Source: Campylobacter ureolyticus
Lineage (GTDB): Bacteria > Campylobacterota > Campylobacteria > Campylobacterales > Campylobacteraceae
Length of the DNA: 64,000 nt
Assembly (NCBI RefSeq): GCF_013372225.1
Contig: NZ_CP053832.1
Location: forward strand, 992,001 to 1,056,000
Direction: 5' to 3'
Below are positions 9,588 to 18,359 of the stretch, in pieces (the stretch's first letter is position 1; each line of letters starts with the position of its first letter). The position numbers and the translations under genes were made by a program. The notes under the pieces are model-generated. The model ran no database searches. It had not been told where the DNA came from and saw nothing but the letters and a program-made list of their open reading frames with translations.

Positions 9588-11069
9588 ATGAAAAATGGAC
9601 TATTTATTTTAAGTAGTGATAATGTAAACAAAAGTGAGTTTAAAACCCTATCATTTATAAAAGAAATTTTTAGTACTAAATTTAAAAAAATAGCTATTTT
9701 TTCTCCGCTTTATAATGAGCATATATCTTCAATAAGCTGTTTTTGCAAAGATGATTTTCAAAGTTATTTTTCAAATCAAAAAGAACTAAGATTAAAAACA
9801 ATAAAAAAATATGAGGAGATTTTAGAAAAAAATGACTTTGTTATCATAATAGGCGATAAGAATAAATTTAATGCTAATCTAGCAAAAGATCTTAATTTGC
9901 CTATTTTAACAGAATATTTAGATGCTGATGAAGCAAAATTTGATGAGCTTAAAAGCACTTTGGATTTTTCTTATAGTGTAGCTGATAAAATTTATTTTAA
10001 TGGAAGTAATAAATTTGTTTCAACTAGTATTTTAGAGGTAAAGCCACAAATTTTCTTTGATGAGTTAGAAAATACAAAAACAAATTTTAAGACTCCAATT
10101 AAATTTGAATACGAACTTTATAAAAAAGCGAAATCAAATTTAAAAACCGTAGTTTTACCCGAAAGCGAAGATGAGAGAATTTTAAAAGCATCTGATATTT
10201 TGCTTAAAAAAGAGGCTGTAAATGTCATTTTACTAGGTGAGCCTGATGAGATAAATAAAAAAGCAAAAAATTTAAAGTTAAACCTCTCAAAAGCAACGAT
10301 TATCAATCCTTTAAAAAGTGAACTTTTAGATGAGTTTGTAAATGAATTTTATGAGATTAGAAAACATAAAGGCATAAATTTAGAAGATGCAAAAAAAATT
10401 ATGCTTGATAAAAACTACTTTGCAACAATGCTTGTTTTAGTCGGAAAAGCTGATGCTATGATAAGTGGTGCTGTTGGAACTACGGCTGATACTATCCGCC
10501 CTGCTTTACAACTTATTAAGACAAAAGAGGGAATTTCAACAGTTAGTGGGGCCTTTTTAATGTGTTTAGAAGATGAGGTTTTAGTTTTTGGGGATTGCGC
10601 TGTGGTGCCTGAGCCAACTGCTAAAGAGCTTTGTGATATTGCCATATCTTTATCATCTACAGCAAAATCTTTTGGTATTGAGCCTAAAATCGCACTTCTT
10701 AGCTACTCAACTGGTGAAAGTGGCAAGGGAAAAAGTGTTGATAAAGTAAAAGAGGCTTTAAATTTAGCAAAAGAGAGTTTGGGCGAAAATGTTGATGGAC
10801 CACTTCAATTTGATGCTGCAATTGATGAAAAAGTAGCGAAGAAAAAAATGCCAAATTCAAAAGTAGCAGGCAAAACAAATACCTTTGTCTTTCCAGATCT
10901 AAACTCAGGAAATATCACCTATAAAGCAGTTCAAAGACTAACAGGAAGCATTGCAATGGGACCGATTTTGCAAGGACTAAAAAAACCAGTAAATGACTTA
11001 AGTAGAGGTGCGAGCGTAGAAGATATCGTAAATACAGTGCTAATTAGTGCAATTCAAGCAGGAAATTGA
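9588..11069 (+). CDS. pta: Phosphate acetyltransferase
   Basis: Interconverts acetyl-CoA plus phosphate and acetyl phosphate plus CoA. The 493 residues hold an N-terminal regulatory region (about 1-160) and the catalytic PTA/PTB domain (about 175-493) with VVLPESEDERIL, GAVGTTADTIRPALQ, LSYSTGESGKG and GPLQFDAAID. The N-terminal region is much shorter than in the 700-residue E. coli enzyme. AAAAGGAG precedes the ATG. Acetate kinase follows one base after the stop, completing the acetate-ATP pathway. Confidence 0.96.
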   Translation: MKNGLFILSSDNVNKSEFKTLSFIKEIFSTKFKKIAIFSPLYNEHISSISCFCKDDFQSYFSNQKELRLKTIKKYEEILEKNDFVIIIGDKNKFNANLAKDLNLPILTEYLDADEAKFDELKSTLDFSYSVADKIYFNGSNKFVSTSILEVKPQIFFDELENTKTNFKTPIKFEYELYKKAKSNLKTVVLPESEDERILKASDILLKKEAVNVILLGEPDEINKKAKNLKLNLSKATIINPLKSELLDEFVNEFYEIRKHKGINLEDAKKIMLDKNYFATMLVLVGKADAMISGAVGTTADTIRPALQLIKTKEGISTVSGAFLMCLEDEVLVFGDCAVVPEPTAKELCDIAISLSSTAKSFGIEPKIALLSYSTGESGKGKSVDKVKEALNLAKESLGENVDGPLQFDAAIDEKVAKKKMPNSKVAGKTNTFVFPDLNSGNITYKAVQRLTGSIAMGPILQGLKKPVNDLSRGASVEDIVNTVLISAIQAGN

Positions 11070-11070
11070 T

Positions 11071-12273
11071 ATGAAAATTTTAGTATTAAACTCAGGAAGT
11101 AGTTCAATTAAATTTAAACTTTTTGATATGAATGGGCGAAATGTCATTTTAGATGGCTTTATTGAAGAAATTGGAAGTGATCATTCTAGAGTTAATATCA
11201 ACTATGGTAATGAGCCTTTTGTAAAAGATGTCGCCATAAAAGACCACTTAGAGGGTATGGACTACCTAAATAATTTTTTTAAAAAAAGCAAAATTTTAAA
11301 AGATTTTAGTGAACTTGATGGCATAGGTCATAGAGTTGTTCATGGGGGAAATAAATTTCAAGACTCAGTCATTATAGATGATGAAGTTATAAAAACTATC
11401 GATGAACTTTCAGAGCTTGCCCCACTTCACAACCCTGGACATTTAGCAGGAATTAGAAGTGCTATGGCTGAAGCACCAAATGTCCCGAATGTCGCGGTAT
11501 TTGACACAGTTTTTCACCAAACAATGCCGCAATATGCTTATATGTATGCAATTCCGTATGAATATTACGAAAAATATGATGTTAGAAAATATGGCTTTCA
11601 CGGAACTTCACACAAATATGTTACAGAGCAAGCCGCAAACTACATGGGAATAAGACTAGATGCCTTTAATGCCATTTCACTTCATATTGGAAATGGTGCA
11701 AGTGTAACTGCCATAAAAGGTGGAAAAAGCATAGATACATCAATGGGTATATCACCACTTGAAGGACTTATGATGGGAACAAGAAGCGGAGATATTGATC
11801 CTGCAGCACTTTATCACATCGCCAAAGTAACAAATAAAAATCAAGCAGAAATTGACTATATGCTGAATAAGGAAAGCGGTCTTTTGGGAATTTGCGGTAT
11901 GAGTGACATTAGAAAAGTAAAGAGAATGATTTTGGATCAAGATGACGAAAGAGCAAAGTTAGCTTACAATATGTACATGTATAGGATCACAAAATATATT
12001 GGTTCATACTTTGCTATTATGGGGAGAGTTGATGCTATAATCTTTACAGCTGGAGTTGGCGAAAACTACGCTCACTTAAGAGCTGATATTTGTAAAACAA
12101 TAAATCACTTTGGCGTTAATATTGATGATGATTTAAATGAGTTAAAAAGCAACTCAATTAGATTTATAACCAAAAGAGACTCAGTTATAAGGGCTTTGGT
12201 AGTACCAACAAATGAAGAGCTTGCCATCGCACTAGAGGTTAGAAAACTTATCAAAAATAAAAATTTCATCTAA
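11071..12273 (+). CDS. ackA: Acetate kinase
   Basis: Makes ATP and acetate from acetyl phosphate, or runs backwards for acetate activation. The 400-residue form starting at ATG 11071 begins with the invariant ILVLNSGSSSIKF; an earlier in-frame TTG at 11047 would add eight residues inside pta and is unlikely. Family motifs are all present: HRVVHGGN, HNPGHLAGI, FDTVFHQTMP, YGFHGTSHKYV, HIGNGASV and DTSMG. Length is the usual 400. It sits one base after the pta stop. Confidence 0.97.
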   Translation: MKILVLNSGSSSIKFKLFDMNGRNVILDGFIEEIGSDHSRVNINYGNEPFVKDVAIKDHLEGMDYLNNFFKKSKILKDFSELDGIGHRVVHGGNKFQDSVIIDDEVIKTIDELSELAPLHNPGHLAGIRSAMAEAPNVPNVAVFDTVFHQTMPQYAYMYAIPYEYYEKYDVRKYGFHGTSHKYVTEQAANYMGIRLDAFNAISLHIGNGASVTAIKGGKSIDTSMGISPLEGLMMGTRSGDIDPAALYHIAKVTNKNQAEIDYMLNKESGLLGICGMSDIRKVKRMILDQDDERAKLAYNMYMYRITKYIGSYFAIMGRVDAIIFTAGVGENYAHLRADICKTINHFGVNIDDDLNELKSNSIRFITKRDSVIRALVVPTNEELAIALEVRKLIKNKNFI

Positions 12274-12289
12274 ATTTAAAGGATAAATT

Positions 12290-12565
12290 ATGCTAAAAGA
12301 TATGCTTTATATAACAGCCGGTGGGTTTTTGACCATCAAAGATAAAGTCCAAAAAGAACTAAATGCTCTTGAAAATCGTGGTAAAATCACAAAAGAAGAT
12401 AGTCAAGCTTTTGTAGATAGACTTTATGAAAGAGCTAGAGCTGAGCATAATGAAAATATGGAGTATTTTAAAGAAGTTGTTAATGAGCTAAATTTGGCAA
12501 GCAAAGATGACATTGCAAGAGTTGAAAAAAAACTTGATGAGATTTTAAAAAAGATGAAAAGCTAG
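12290..12565 (+). CDS. Small coiled-coil protein, phasin-like
   Basis: A 91-residue, highly charged, mostly helical protein of unknown function. It opens with a short non-polar segment (LYITAGGFLTIKDKVQKELN), then has a helix-turn-helix of charged coiled coil ending VEKKLDEILKKMKS. This pattern resembles short polyhydroxyalkanoate granule-associated (phasin-like) proteins, although no PHA synthase is visible here. AAAGGATAA precedes the ATG. It lies 16 bases after ackA and 6 bases before the UbiB-family gene, so it probably acts with that kinase or at the membrane (inference). Confidence 0.8.
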   Translation: MLKDMLYITAGGFLTIKDKVQKELNALENRGKITKEDSQAFVDRLYERARAEHNENMEYFKEVVNELNLASKDDIARVEKKLDEILKKMKS

Positions 12566-12571
12566 GTAAAA

Positions 12572-14104
12572 ATGACAAAAAATCTCTATAGTCCGCTAAG
12601 AATCTATAAGATTTTTCATCTTTTACTAACATTTTATCTACTCATTAAAAGACGTGAGAGCTTTTTGTTTATAAAAAGCATAAAAGCCAATAAAATCACA
12701 TCTTACATCAACTATCTTGGTCCAAGTTTTATAAAAATGGCACAGGTTTTAGCCACAAGAAGTGATTTTTTCCCACCTAATTATCTAAATGAGCTTAAAA
12801 AAATACATGATAATTTGCCACCAATGAGCCAAAACGAGCTAGAGAAAGTCTATGAAGACAAAGGTTTTATAAATTTTAACCAAACTCCAATAGCAAGTGC
12901 ATCTATTGGGCAAGTACATGAGGCTTTTTTAAAAGATGGTAGTAAAGTTGCCATAAAAATAAGGCGATACAATATCGATAAAATCGTAAAAACTGATATA
13001 AAAATCATCTCTTTTTTAAACAAAATTTTTAAGCCACTTTTTTCGCACTATACAAAAAACTCAATAGAAGCGGTAATTAACGAGTTTGCAAGCACTATTA
13101 TAAAAGAAACTAGTATGAGAATAGAGCTTTCAAATTTAAAGAAATTTTCTAAAATATATTGCAATTCAAACATTATTTTTCCAAAATATTACGAAGAGCT
13201 TAGCAACGATAATATGCTTGTAATGAGCTTTGAGGAGGGATTTAGGTTTGATGATAGAAAAAATATTGAAAAATTTAAAATTGATATTAAAAAAGCGATA
13301 AATGACCTAGTTTTGTTTTATGTAGAGCAAATGCTTATAAAGGGCTATTTTCATGCCGATCCTCATCCTGGAAATGTCTTTATAAATAAAAACTCGCAGA
13401 TAATTTTACTTGATTTTGGCATGGTAAAATCAGTCTCAAATGAAACTAGACTTAACATAATCTCGCTTTTAAGAGCTGCAAATGAGCAAAACTATGAAGA
13501 GTATATCACCGCTTGCAAAAACCTTGGAATTAGCGCTTATGAAACACCAACTACGATGCTTGCTGAGTTTGTGGAACAAATTTTCGATATATTTTCAAAT
13601 GACTCACTTAGCAAAACAACAATGCAAAATTTAGCCTTTGAAGTTATGGCAAATACCGCTAAATTTCCCTTCAAGCTCCCAGCTGAAGCTATCTATATCC
13701 TAAGAGTAAGTGCCATTATAGAGGGTCTTGGAACTAGTTATTTAGAAAATTTTAACGGCATAAAAGATATACTTCCAATCTTAGTTAAAAATATCCCGCG
13801 AGCAGTTGGTGCAAAAGAGACTTTAGTTGATACTATATTTGATGAATTACAAGAGCTTCCACAAAACCTGCACTATATAAAGACAAGCTTTCATAAAATA
13901 AGCTTAGGGCAGATAGAGACAAATATCTCCAAATCACAGCTTGAATACTTTAAAAAGGTCATTGATGAAAAGGTTGCAGAGCTTATTTTTGGACTCATTC
14001 TAATCCTAACTTCATTTTTTATCCTGCTTGTAGATAAAGATTTTAAATTTATAGCCACTGCTTTTTTTATAGCTGGAGTTTTAAGGCTAATTTATAAAAG
14101 ATAA
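12572..14104 (+). CDS. ABC1/UbiB-family atypical kinase
   Basis: Member of the atypical protein-kinase-like family of UbiB and COQ8, which supports isoprenoid quinone synthesis. The 510 residues show ASIGQVHEAFL (family A-rich loop region), VAIKIRR with the ATP-binding lysine, HADPHPGNVF (catalytic loop) and LLDFGMVKS (metal-binding DFG), plus two C-terminal membrane helices (about 466-508), as in UbiB. Known epsilonproteobacteria make menaquinones rather than ubiquinone, so it should not be named for ubiquinone synthesis; a role in menaquinone or membrane-lipid handling is more likely. It ends the pta-ackA gene run. Confidence 0.88.
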   Translation: MTKNLYSPLRIYKIFHLLLTFYLLIKRRESFLFIKSIKANKITSYINYLGPSFIKMAQVLATRSDFFPPNYLNELKKIHDNLPPMSQNELEKVYEDKGFINFNQTPIASASIGQVHEAFLKDGSKVAIKIRRYNIDKIVKTDIKIISFLNKIFKPLFSHYTKNSIEAVINEFASTIIKETSMRIELSNLKKFSKIYCNSNIIFPKYYEELSNDNMLVMSFEEGFRFDDRKNIEKFKIDIKKAINDLVLFYVEQMLIKGYFHADPHPGNVFINKNSQIILLDFGMVKSVSNETRLNIISLLRAANEQNYEEYITACKNLGISAYETPTTMLAEFVEQIFDIFSNDSLSKTTMQNLAFEVMANTAKFPFKLPAEAIYILRVSAIIEGLGTSYLENFNGIKDILPILVKNIPRAVGAKETLVDTIFDELQELPQNLHYIKTSFHKISLGQIETNISKSQLEYFKKVIDEKVAELIFGLILILTSFFILLVDKDFKFIATAFFIAGVLRLIYKR

Positions 14105-14293
14105 ATGTTATGTATATTAAAATATTTATAACTTTTTAAATGGATTAAATAATACTGTTTAGTAAAAAAGTTAACTTAAAAACTATTTTATAATTATTTA
14201 AATAAAAAATTTGTTAACTAAATTTTTTTTAAAAAAACTATATTAACGATTAAATGATAACCCTCATTATCTTTTTATTGCAACAATGACACA

Positions 14294-15364
14294 TTATATT
14301 CCAAAAATTTTTCTTTTTATATTTTCATAAGCTTTTTTTGCCCTAGTTTTTGGATTATCTATTAAAAACTTGGTAGAATTTTTATCATAATTTTCATTTA
14401 TTATATCCTTTGCTAGAAAAACTTTTATAGTTTTTTTGCCATTTTCAAAAACTGGATTTATCCATAAAGGATTATAAAAAATATCAACTATTTTAGTAGA
14501 ATTCTCATCTTTTGATATTAAAATTTCATAAGCAACGCTTTGCTCACTTTCTATATTGTTAATTGTTTCAACTCTTTGATTTGATATAAAATTTCCACAA
14601 GAATACGCTATAAAGCCATTTTGATTATACCATGCAATATCTTGTGAAATATGAGGATGATTTCCAATGATAGCATTTGCGCCAAAACTAATAATTTTTT
14701 TAGCTAAATTTTGCTGATTTTTGTTTGAATAACTTTGATACTCTATACCCCAATGTGGAAAAACAACAATAAAATCAGCCCCATAGCTCAAAAGTTTATC
14801 AATATCACTTTTAATTTTTTCTTCATCTAAGAAATTTAATAAATTTTTTTCTTCATAATTTAGTGAATTTTCAAGCCCATTATAGCCATATGAATAACTT
14901 AAAAGTCCTATTTTAACACCTTTTACTTCTAAAAGTTTAAATTTATTTCCTTTTCCTGTGCCAAAACTAAAAAGTCCGGCATTTTCTATAGCCTTATTTG
15001 TTGTTAAAATACCATCTATTCCACCATCAAGAGCGTGATTATTGGCTGTTGATAGAGCATGAAAACCAGCATCTTTTAATGCTTTAAAAATTTCAGCTGG
15101 AGTATTAAAAAGTGGATATCCTTTATAAATTAAATTTGGATTTGATGAACTTTCAAAATTTCCAATAACCAAATCGCCACTTTTTAAAAAATCTTTAATA
15201 TTGCTAAATTGCGGCGAAAAATCAAATCCACTACTATTTTTATCATGAAATCTAGCATAATCAAGCTGTGGCTTATGTGTCATAATATCACCAGTAACGA
15301 TGATTTTAATAACACCTGCAAAAGTAAAATTTATAAATAAAATTAAACTTAAAAAAATTTTCAA
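14294..15364 (-). CDS. CapA-family (PGA_cap) metallophosphatase-like protein
   Basis: Secreted or periplasmic member of the CapA/PgsA poly-gamma-glutamate family, which has a calcineurin-like fold. The 356 residues begin with a signal peptide (about 1-16, ending TFAG). Ligand-type motifs follow in order: VTGDIMTHKPQ, VIGNFESS, STANNHALDGG, VVFPHWGIEY, IGNHPHISQD and SCGNFIS. The start is TTG at 15364, with AAGG upstream. No CapB or CapC polymerase genes are near, so capsule synthesis is unsupported; a periplasmic hydrolase is equally possible. Confidence 0.85.
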   Translation of the reverse strand: MKIFLSLILFINFTFAGVIKIIVTGDIMTHKPQLDYARFHDKNSSGFDFSPQFSNIKDFLKSGDLVIGNFESSSNPNLIYKGYPLFNTPAEIFKALKDAGFHALSTANNHALDGGIDGILTTNKAIENAGLFSFGTGKGNKFKLLEVKGVKIGLLSYSYGYNGLENSLNYEEKNLLNFLDEEKIKSDIDKLLSYGADFIVVFPHWGIEYQSYSNKNQQNLAKKIISFGANAIIGNHPHISQDIAWYNQNGFIAYSCGNFISNQRVETINNIESEQSVAYEILISKDENSTKIVDIFYNPLWINPVFENGKKTIKVFLAKDIINENYDKNSTKFLIDNPKTRAKKAYENIKRKIFGI

Positions 15365-15511
15365 ATTTCAACCTTAAAAAAAATTGATAAATTATAACTA
15401 CTATTCATTAAAACTAAGTTATTTTAAATTAAATATTTATTTTATTGTAAGTTTAGCGTTGTTTTTTAAAAAATAAATTTCTACTAAAATCCTTATAAGC
15501 TTTTACAACTT

Positions 15512-16945
15512 TTACAAAATTACATCTTTTTTATCTCTATCTATTTTGATGCATATAGTTTTGTTTGCCAAATAATACTCATACATCTTACAAGTAGGTA
15601 GCAAAATAACATCAATAATATTTAAATTTTTATAGCCTGGCAAATTTAGCGAAACATTTCCAACCAAATTTGCACTACTTTTGCAAGTTGGCATCAAAAA
15701 AGCATTATGTTTTATAGAAATGTTGTTTTTCCTAGCAAAATCTTCATATGTCATTTTATAAAAATATTGTTTTGTTATATCGCCAATTCCTGGCGTATTT
15801 TTTGCTTCTTTTTTATTAAGTATTGTTGTGTAGTATTTGGCATCATATATTGAAAGTTCATCATTGTTGATAGTTACAATATCTGGAATTAGCGTTTTTG
15901 TGGCCTCATGAATACTACTGGTTTTAACATCTCTCCACTTTGGTTTTGGAATAATATCTTTTAAAAATTCATTACCATCATTACCACGGAGCCCTAACTT
16001 TTTTAAGCTTTTTTCTAAGCTATTGTCAAGGACTTTTGAACATACATCTTCCCAGACTAAATTAAAACTAGAAGTTCCTACAAAAGAGATATCGCTAGAA
16101 GTTTTTTTAATGCTATCTTGTTCAATATATCTTTTCAAAAGCTTTAAGATATTTTGCCTATATGTTATAAACTGAGTTGAAAGCTCTTGATTTAGACGAT
16201 TTATTATAAACTCTATACTTCCAAAGTTATCTAGTTTTGCTAAGCTTAAATTTATAGGTGAAATATTTAAAATATTTAAAATATTTAAGATATCTTTTAG
16301 CTTTTTACAACCCTCGCTTAACACAAAAGCATGAAGCAGTGTAAAAAAATCCTCTTTATTGCTCTTTTGATTAAAAGTAAATGTATCTAAATAAAATGGA
16401 ATATTGTTAGAAAAGTATGCTGTAGTTTCGTTGATGGTCTTTTCCCAGCAAATCTCTCCTTCACCATTTTGTTCGATTATATCATTTTCATTTATGTAAA
16501 GCCCATGCTCATAGTAGCTATAAATAAGCTCTAAAACAATCGATAAAAGGTTAAAATTTTCAAGCTCTAGCTCTTCATCAAAGCCTATATTTTGCTGTTT
16601 TGACTGATATTTTCTAATAACTGAGATTAGTTGTTTAAGAATTTCATAGTTTTTATCTGCTTTTTCATCTTCTATATATTTTGGATAAATGACAAGACAG
16701 ATATTACCAACAACTATGATCCCAACATACTTAAATACATAATCATCAAATTTATCATTTAACTTGAAATCTTCATCAAGCAGCTCATCTAATTCAAATT
16801 TAGAGCAACTTTTTAAATATTTTACGATATTCATCAAAGATAAGTTTTTTAACAGATCCCTAAGCTCTTCATCATCTTTTTCAAAAATGTTTTTTAACTC
16901 ATCAAAAGAATATCTCTTTAACTCTTTTAGTAGCTTTATATCCAT
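15512..16945 (-). CDS. McrC-like restriction endonuclease subunit
   Basis: Nuclease partner of the McrB-like GTPase encoded three bases upstream; such pairs translocate along and cut modified DNA. The 477 residues carry a PD-(D/E)xK nuclease core late in the protein: Asp355 (IPDIVTIN), then Asp368-Ala-Lys370 (SIYDAKYY), followed by a Q-x3-Y element (KQYFYKMTY) typical of McrC/LlaJI proteins. The N-terminal half is charged and probably contacts McrB. A 9-base tandem triplication at 16262-16288 encodes an in-frame ILN repeat. The pair sits between unrelated housekeeping genes, consistent with a defence insertion. Confidence 0.88.
   Translation of the reverse strand: MDIKLLKELKRYSFDELKNIFEKDDEELRDLLKNLSLMNIVKYLKSCSKFELDELLDEDFKLNDKFDDYVFKYVGIIVVGNICLVIYPKYIEDEKADKNYEILKQLISVIRKYQSKQQNIGFDEELELENFNLLSIVLELIYSYYEHGLYINENDIIEQNGEGEICWEKTINETTAYFSNNIPFYLDTFTFNQKSNKEDFFTLLHAFVLSEGCKKLKDILNILNILNISPINLSLAKLDNFGSIEFIINRLNQELSTQFITYRQNILKLLKRYIEQDSIKKTSSDISFVGTSSFNLVWEDVCSKVLDNSLEKSLKKLGLRGNDGNEFLKDIIPKPKWRDVKTSSIHEATKTLIPDIVTINNDELSIYDAKYYTTILNKKEAKNTPGIGDITKQYFYKMTYEDFARKNNISIKHNAFLMPTCKSSANLVGNVSLNLPGYKNLNIIDVILLPTCKMYEYYLANKTICIKIDRDKKDVIL
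16262..16288 (-). repeat. Three perfect 9-base tandem units inside mcrC
   Basis: AATATTTAA is repeated three times without mismatch. The unit is a multiple of three and encodes a repeated Ile-Leu-Asn (residues about 219-227). Slippage would change protein length without breaking the frame. Confidence 0.85.
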
Positions 16946-16948
16946 AAA

Positions 16949-18271
16949 TTATTCTTTAGTTTCTTCTATTTTCTCTGTTTTTAGTTCCAACTTATATTTA
17001 AATAAATTAAGTGCATCTTTTTGAAATTCTTTACACAAATTTGAGTAAGTAGAGTAGCTGTTTTCAGCAAACAGTAGTGACCTGTAAGCTCTAGCTGCAT
17101 CTTCGTAAAGATACATTAAAAATTTATCTTTAACAACTTCTGTAAGTTTGCTTGGCTTATAGTTTTGTAAAATTGACTTTGATATAAAATAAGGACCTAT
17201 AAGCTTATCTTCAGGTATGTTAAGCTTGGACAATCTTTTATTTACCTCTTTTCTAAAATCATCCCATTTGACCACTTCTGAGCTGTTTATTTGAAATTTG
17301 TATTTTTCAAAACTTTTATCTACTGCATCATCAATCCCGATATATCTAAACTCCCATCTTCTTTTAAATGCTGTATCTATAGGCATAACACCTTGATCTG
17401 CACTATTCATAGTAGCCCAAATATACAAGTTACTTGGCAAAAATACTCTACTAAAATCATCGCCCATTTTTTCTCTTATATTCGAAGTAAGCTTGCTATT
17501 GGTTAAATTTTTCTTTAAAAACTCTTGCAGCTCTATGGAAGCAGCGATTGAATACTCACTATCACCGCTCTCATCTCTATCTAAAAGTTGAAAAATATCT
17601 CCAAAAACAGCCGCAACATTTGCTCTGTTTATCTCTTCGATAATTAAAAGATAATTTTTATCTTGATTTTGCAAAGCTTTTGTAAGTTGTCTTAGTAAAA
17701 CTCCTGGGATATACTCATATGTTATACTCTCTTGTTTGCCTATTTTTTTAGGAAATGGCTTAAACGCTCCTACAAAATTTCCATACATATAATTTGGATG
17801 AAAAGTTACACGCTCACAACACTCTTTTTTAAAGCATTCTTTAGCCTCCTCATTAAGCAAATAGCTCTTCCCAGTGCCGGGCGCTCCGAAAAATATCCTT
17901 TGATGTGGCTTATCTATATGCTTTCTATGGGTATCGTTTTTATTTGATTTATCTGAGTTTTGTGTAGATGATTGACTTTCTCTTTCTTTTAAAAATTTTT
18001 CATACCAATTTAGTGAAGCGTTCATAGCTTTTTTACTTTTTTTGGTAATATCTTTATATTTACTAGAGCTAGTTATCTTATCTTTTATCTTTTTGTAATC
18101 TTCAGGATCTGATATCTCGTATAAATTTATATTTTTAAACTCATCTGATATCTCCCCTAGATTATACGGTTTTATCTGTCTAAGATAGTTAACGTATGAT
18201 GTAATTCCATTTTTTTTAAGAAATTTTCTATACTCACTTTCTAAATCAACTTCACTATTTTTAATATCCAT
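16949..18271 (-). CDS. McrB-like AAA+ GTPase of a modification-dependent restriction system
   Basis: Motor subunit of an McrBC-type system. The 440 residues contain Walker A GAPGTGKS (129-136), the McrB Walker B variant IIEEINRAN (210-218), and MNSADQGVMPIDTAFKRRW (288-306), which holds the sensor-1 Asn and arginine finger. The N-terminal 100 residues, where McrB proteins carry a DNA-recognition domain, are a small helical region ending MNASLNWYEKFL that resembles recombinase core-binding (SAM-like) folds rather than the E. coli recognition domain; its target is unknown. A low-complexity linker (96-120) joins the two. Three bases separate it from mcrC. Confidence 0.9.
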   Translation of the reverse strand: MDIKNSEVDLESEYRKFLKKNGITSYVNYLRQIKPYNLGEISDEFKNINLYEISDPEDYKKIKDKITSSSKYKDITKKSKKAMNASLNWYEKFLKERESQSSTQNSDKSNKNDTHRKHIDKPHQRIFFGAPGTGKSYLLNEEAKECFKKECCERVTFHPNYMYGNFVGAFKPFPKKIGKQESITYEYIPGVLLRQLTKALQNQDKNYLLIIEEINRANVAAVFGDIFQLLDRDESGDSEYSIAASIELQEFLKKNLTNSKLTSNIREKMGDDFSRVFLPSNLYIWATMNSADQGVMPIDTAFKRRWEFRYIGIDDAVDKSFEKYKFQINSSEVVKWDDFRKEVNKRLSKLNIPEDKLIGPYFISKSILQNYKPSKLTEVVKDKFLMYLYEDAARAYRSLLFAENSYSTYSNLCKEFQKDALNLFKYKLELKTEKIEETKE

Positions 18272-18359
18272 GACAACACCCTTTTTAATAAAATATAATT
18301 TCTTCTTATTATTATTATTATATATAAATACCTTAAAACATAGCTAAAAACTTAAGATC

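Noticed and set aside
11047-11070. Earlier start for acetate kinase
   Set aside because: The extra residues lie inside pta, and the conserved N-terminus begins at ATG 11071.
14105-14293. Gap between the UbiB-family gene and the CapA gene as an RNA gene
   Set aside because: The sequence is almost pure A/T, with no stable structure or tRNA-like arms.
14294-15364. Capsule (poly-gamma-glutamate) biosynthesis locus
   Set aside because: Only a CapA-like protein is present; no CapB, CapC or polymerase genes are nearby.
16262-16288. Short tandem repeats as a CRISPR array
   Set aside because: Units are nine bases, contiguous and inside a coding sequence, with no spacers.
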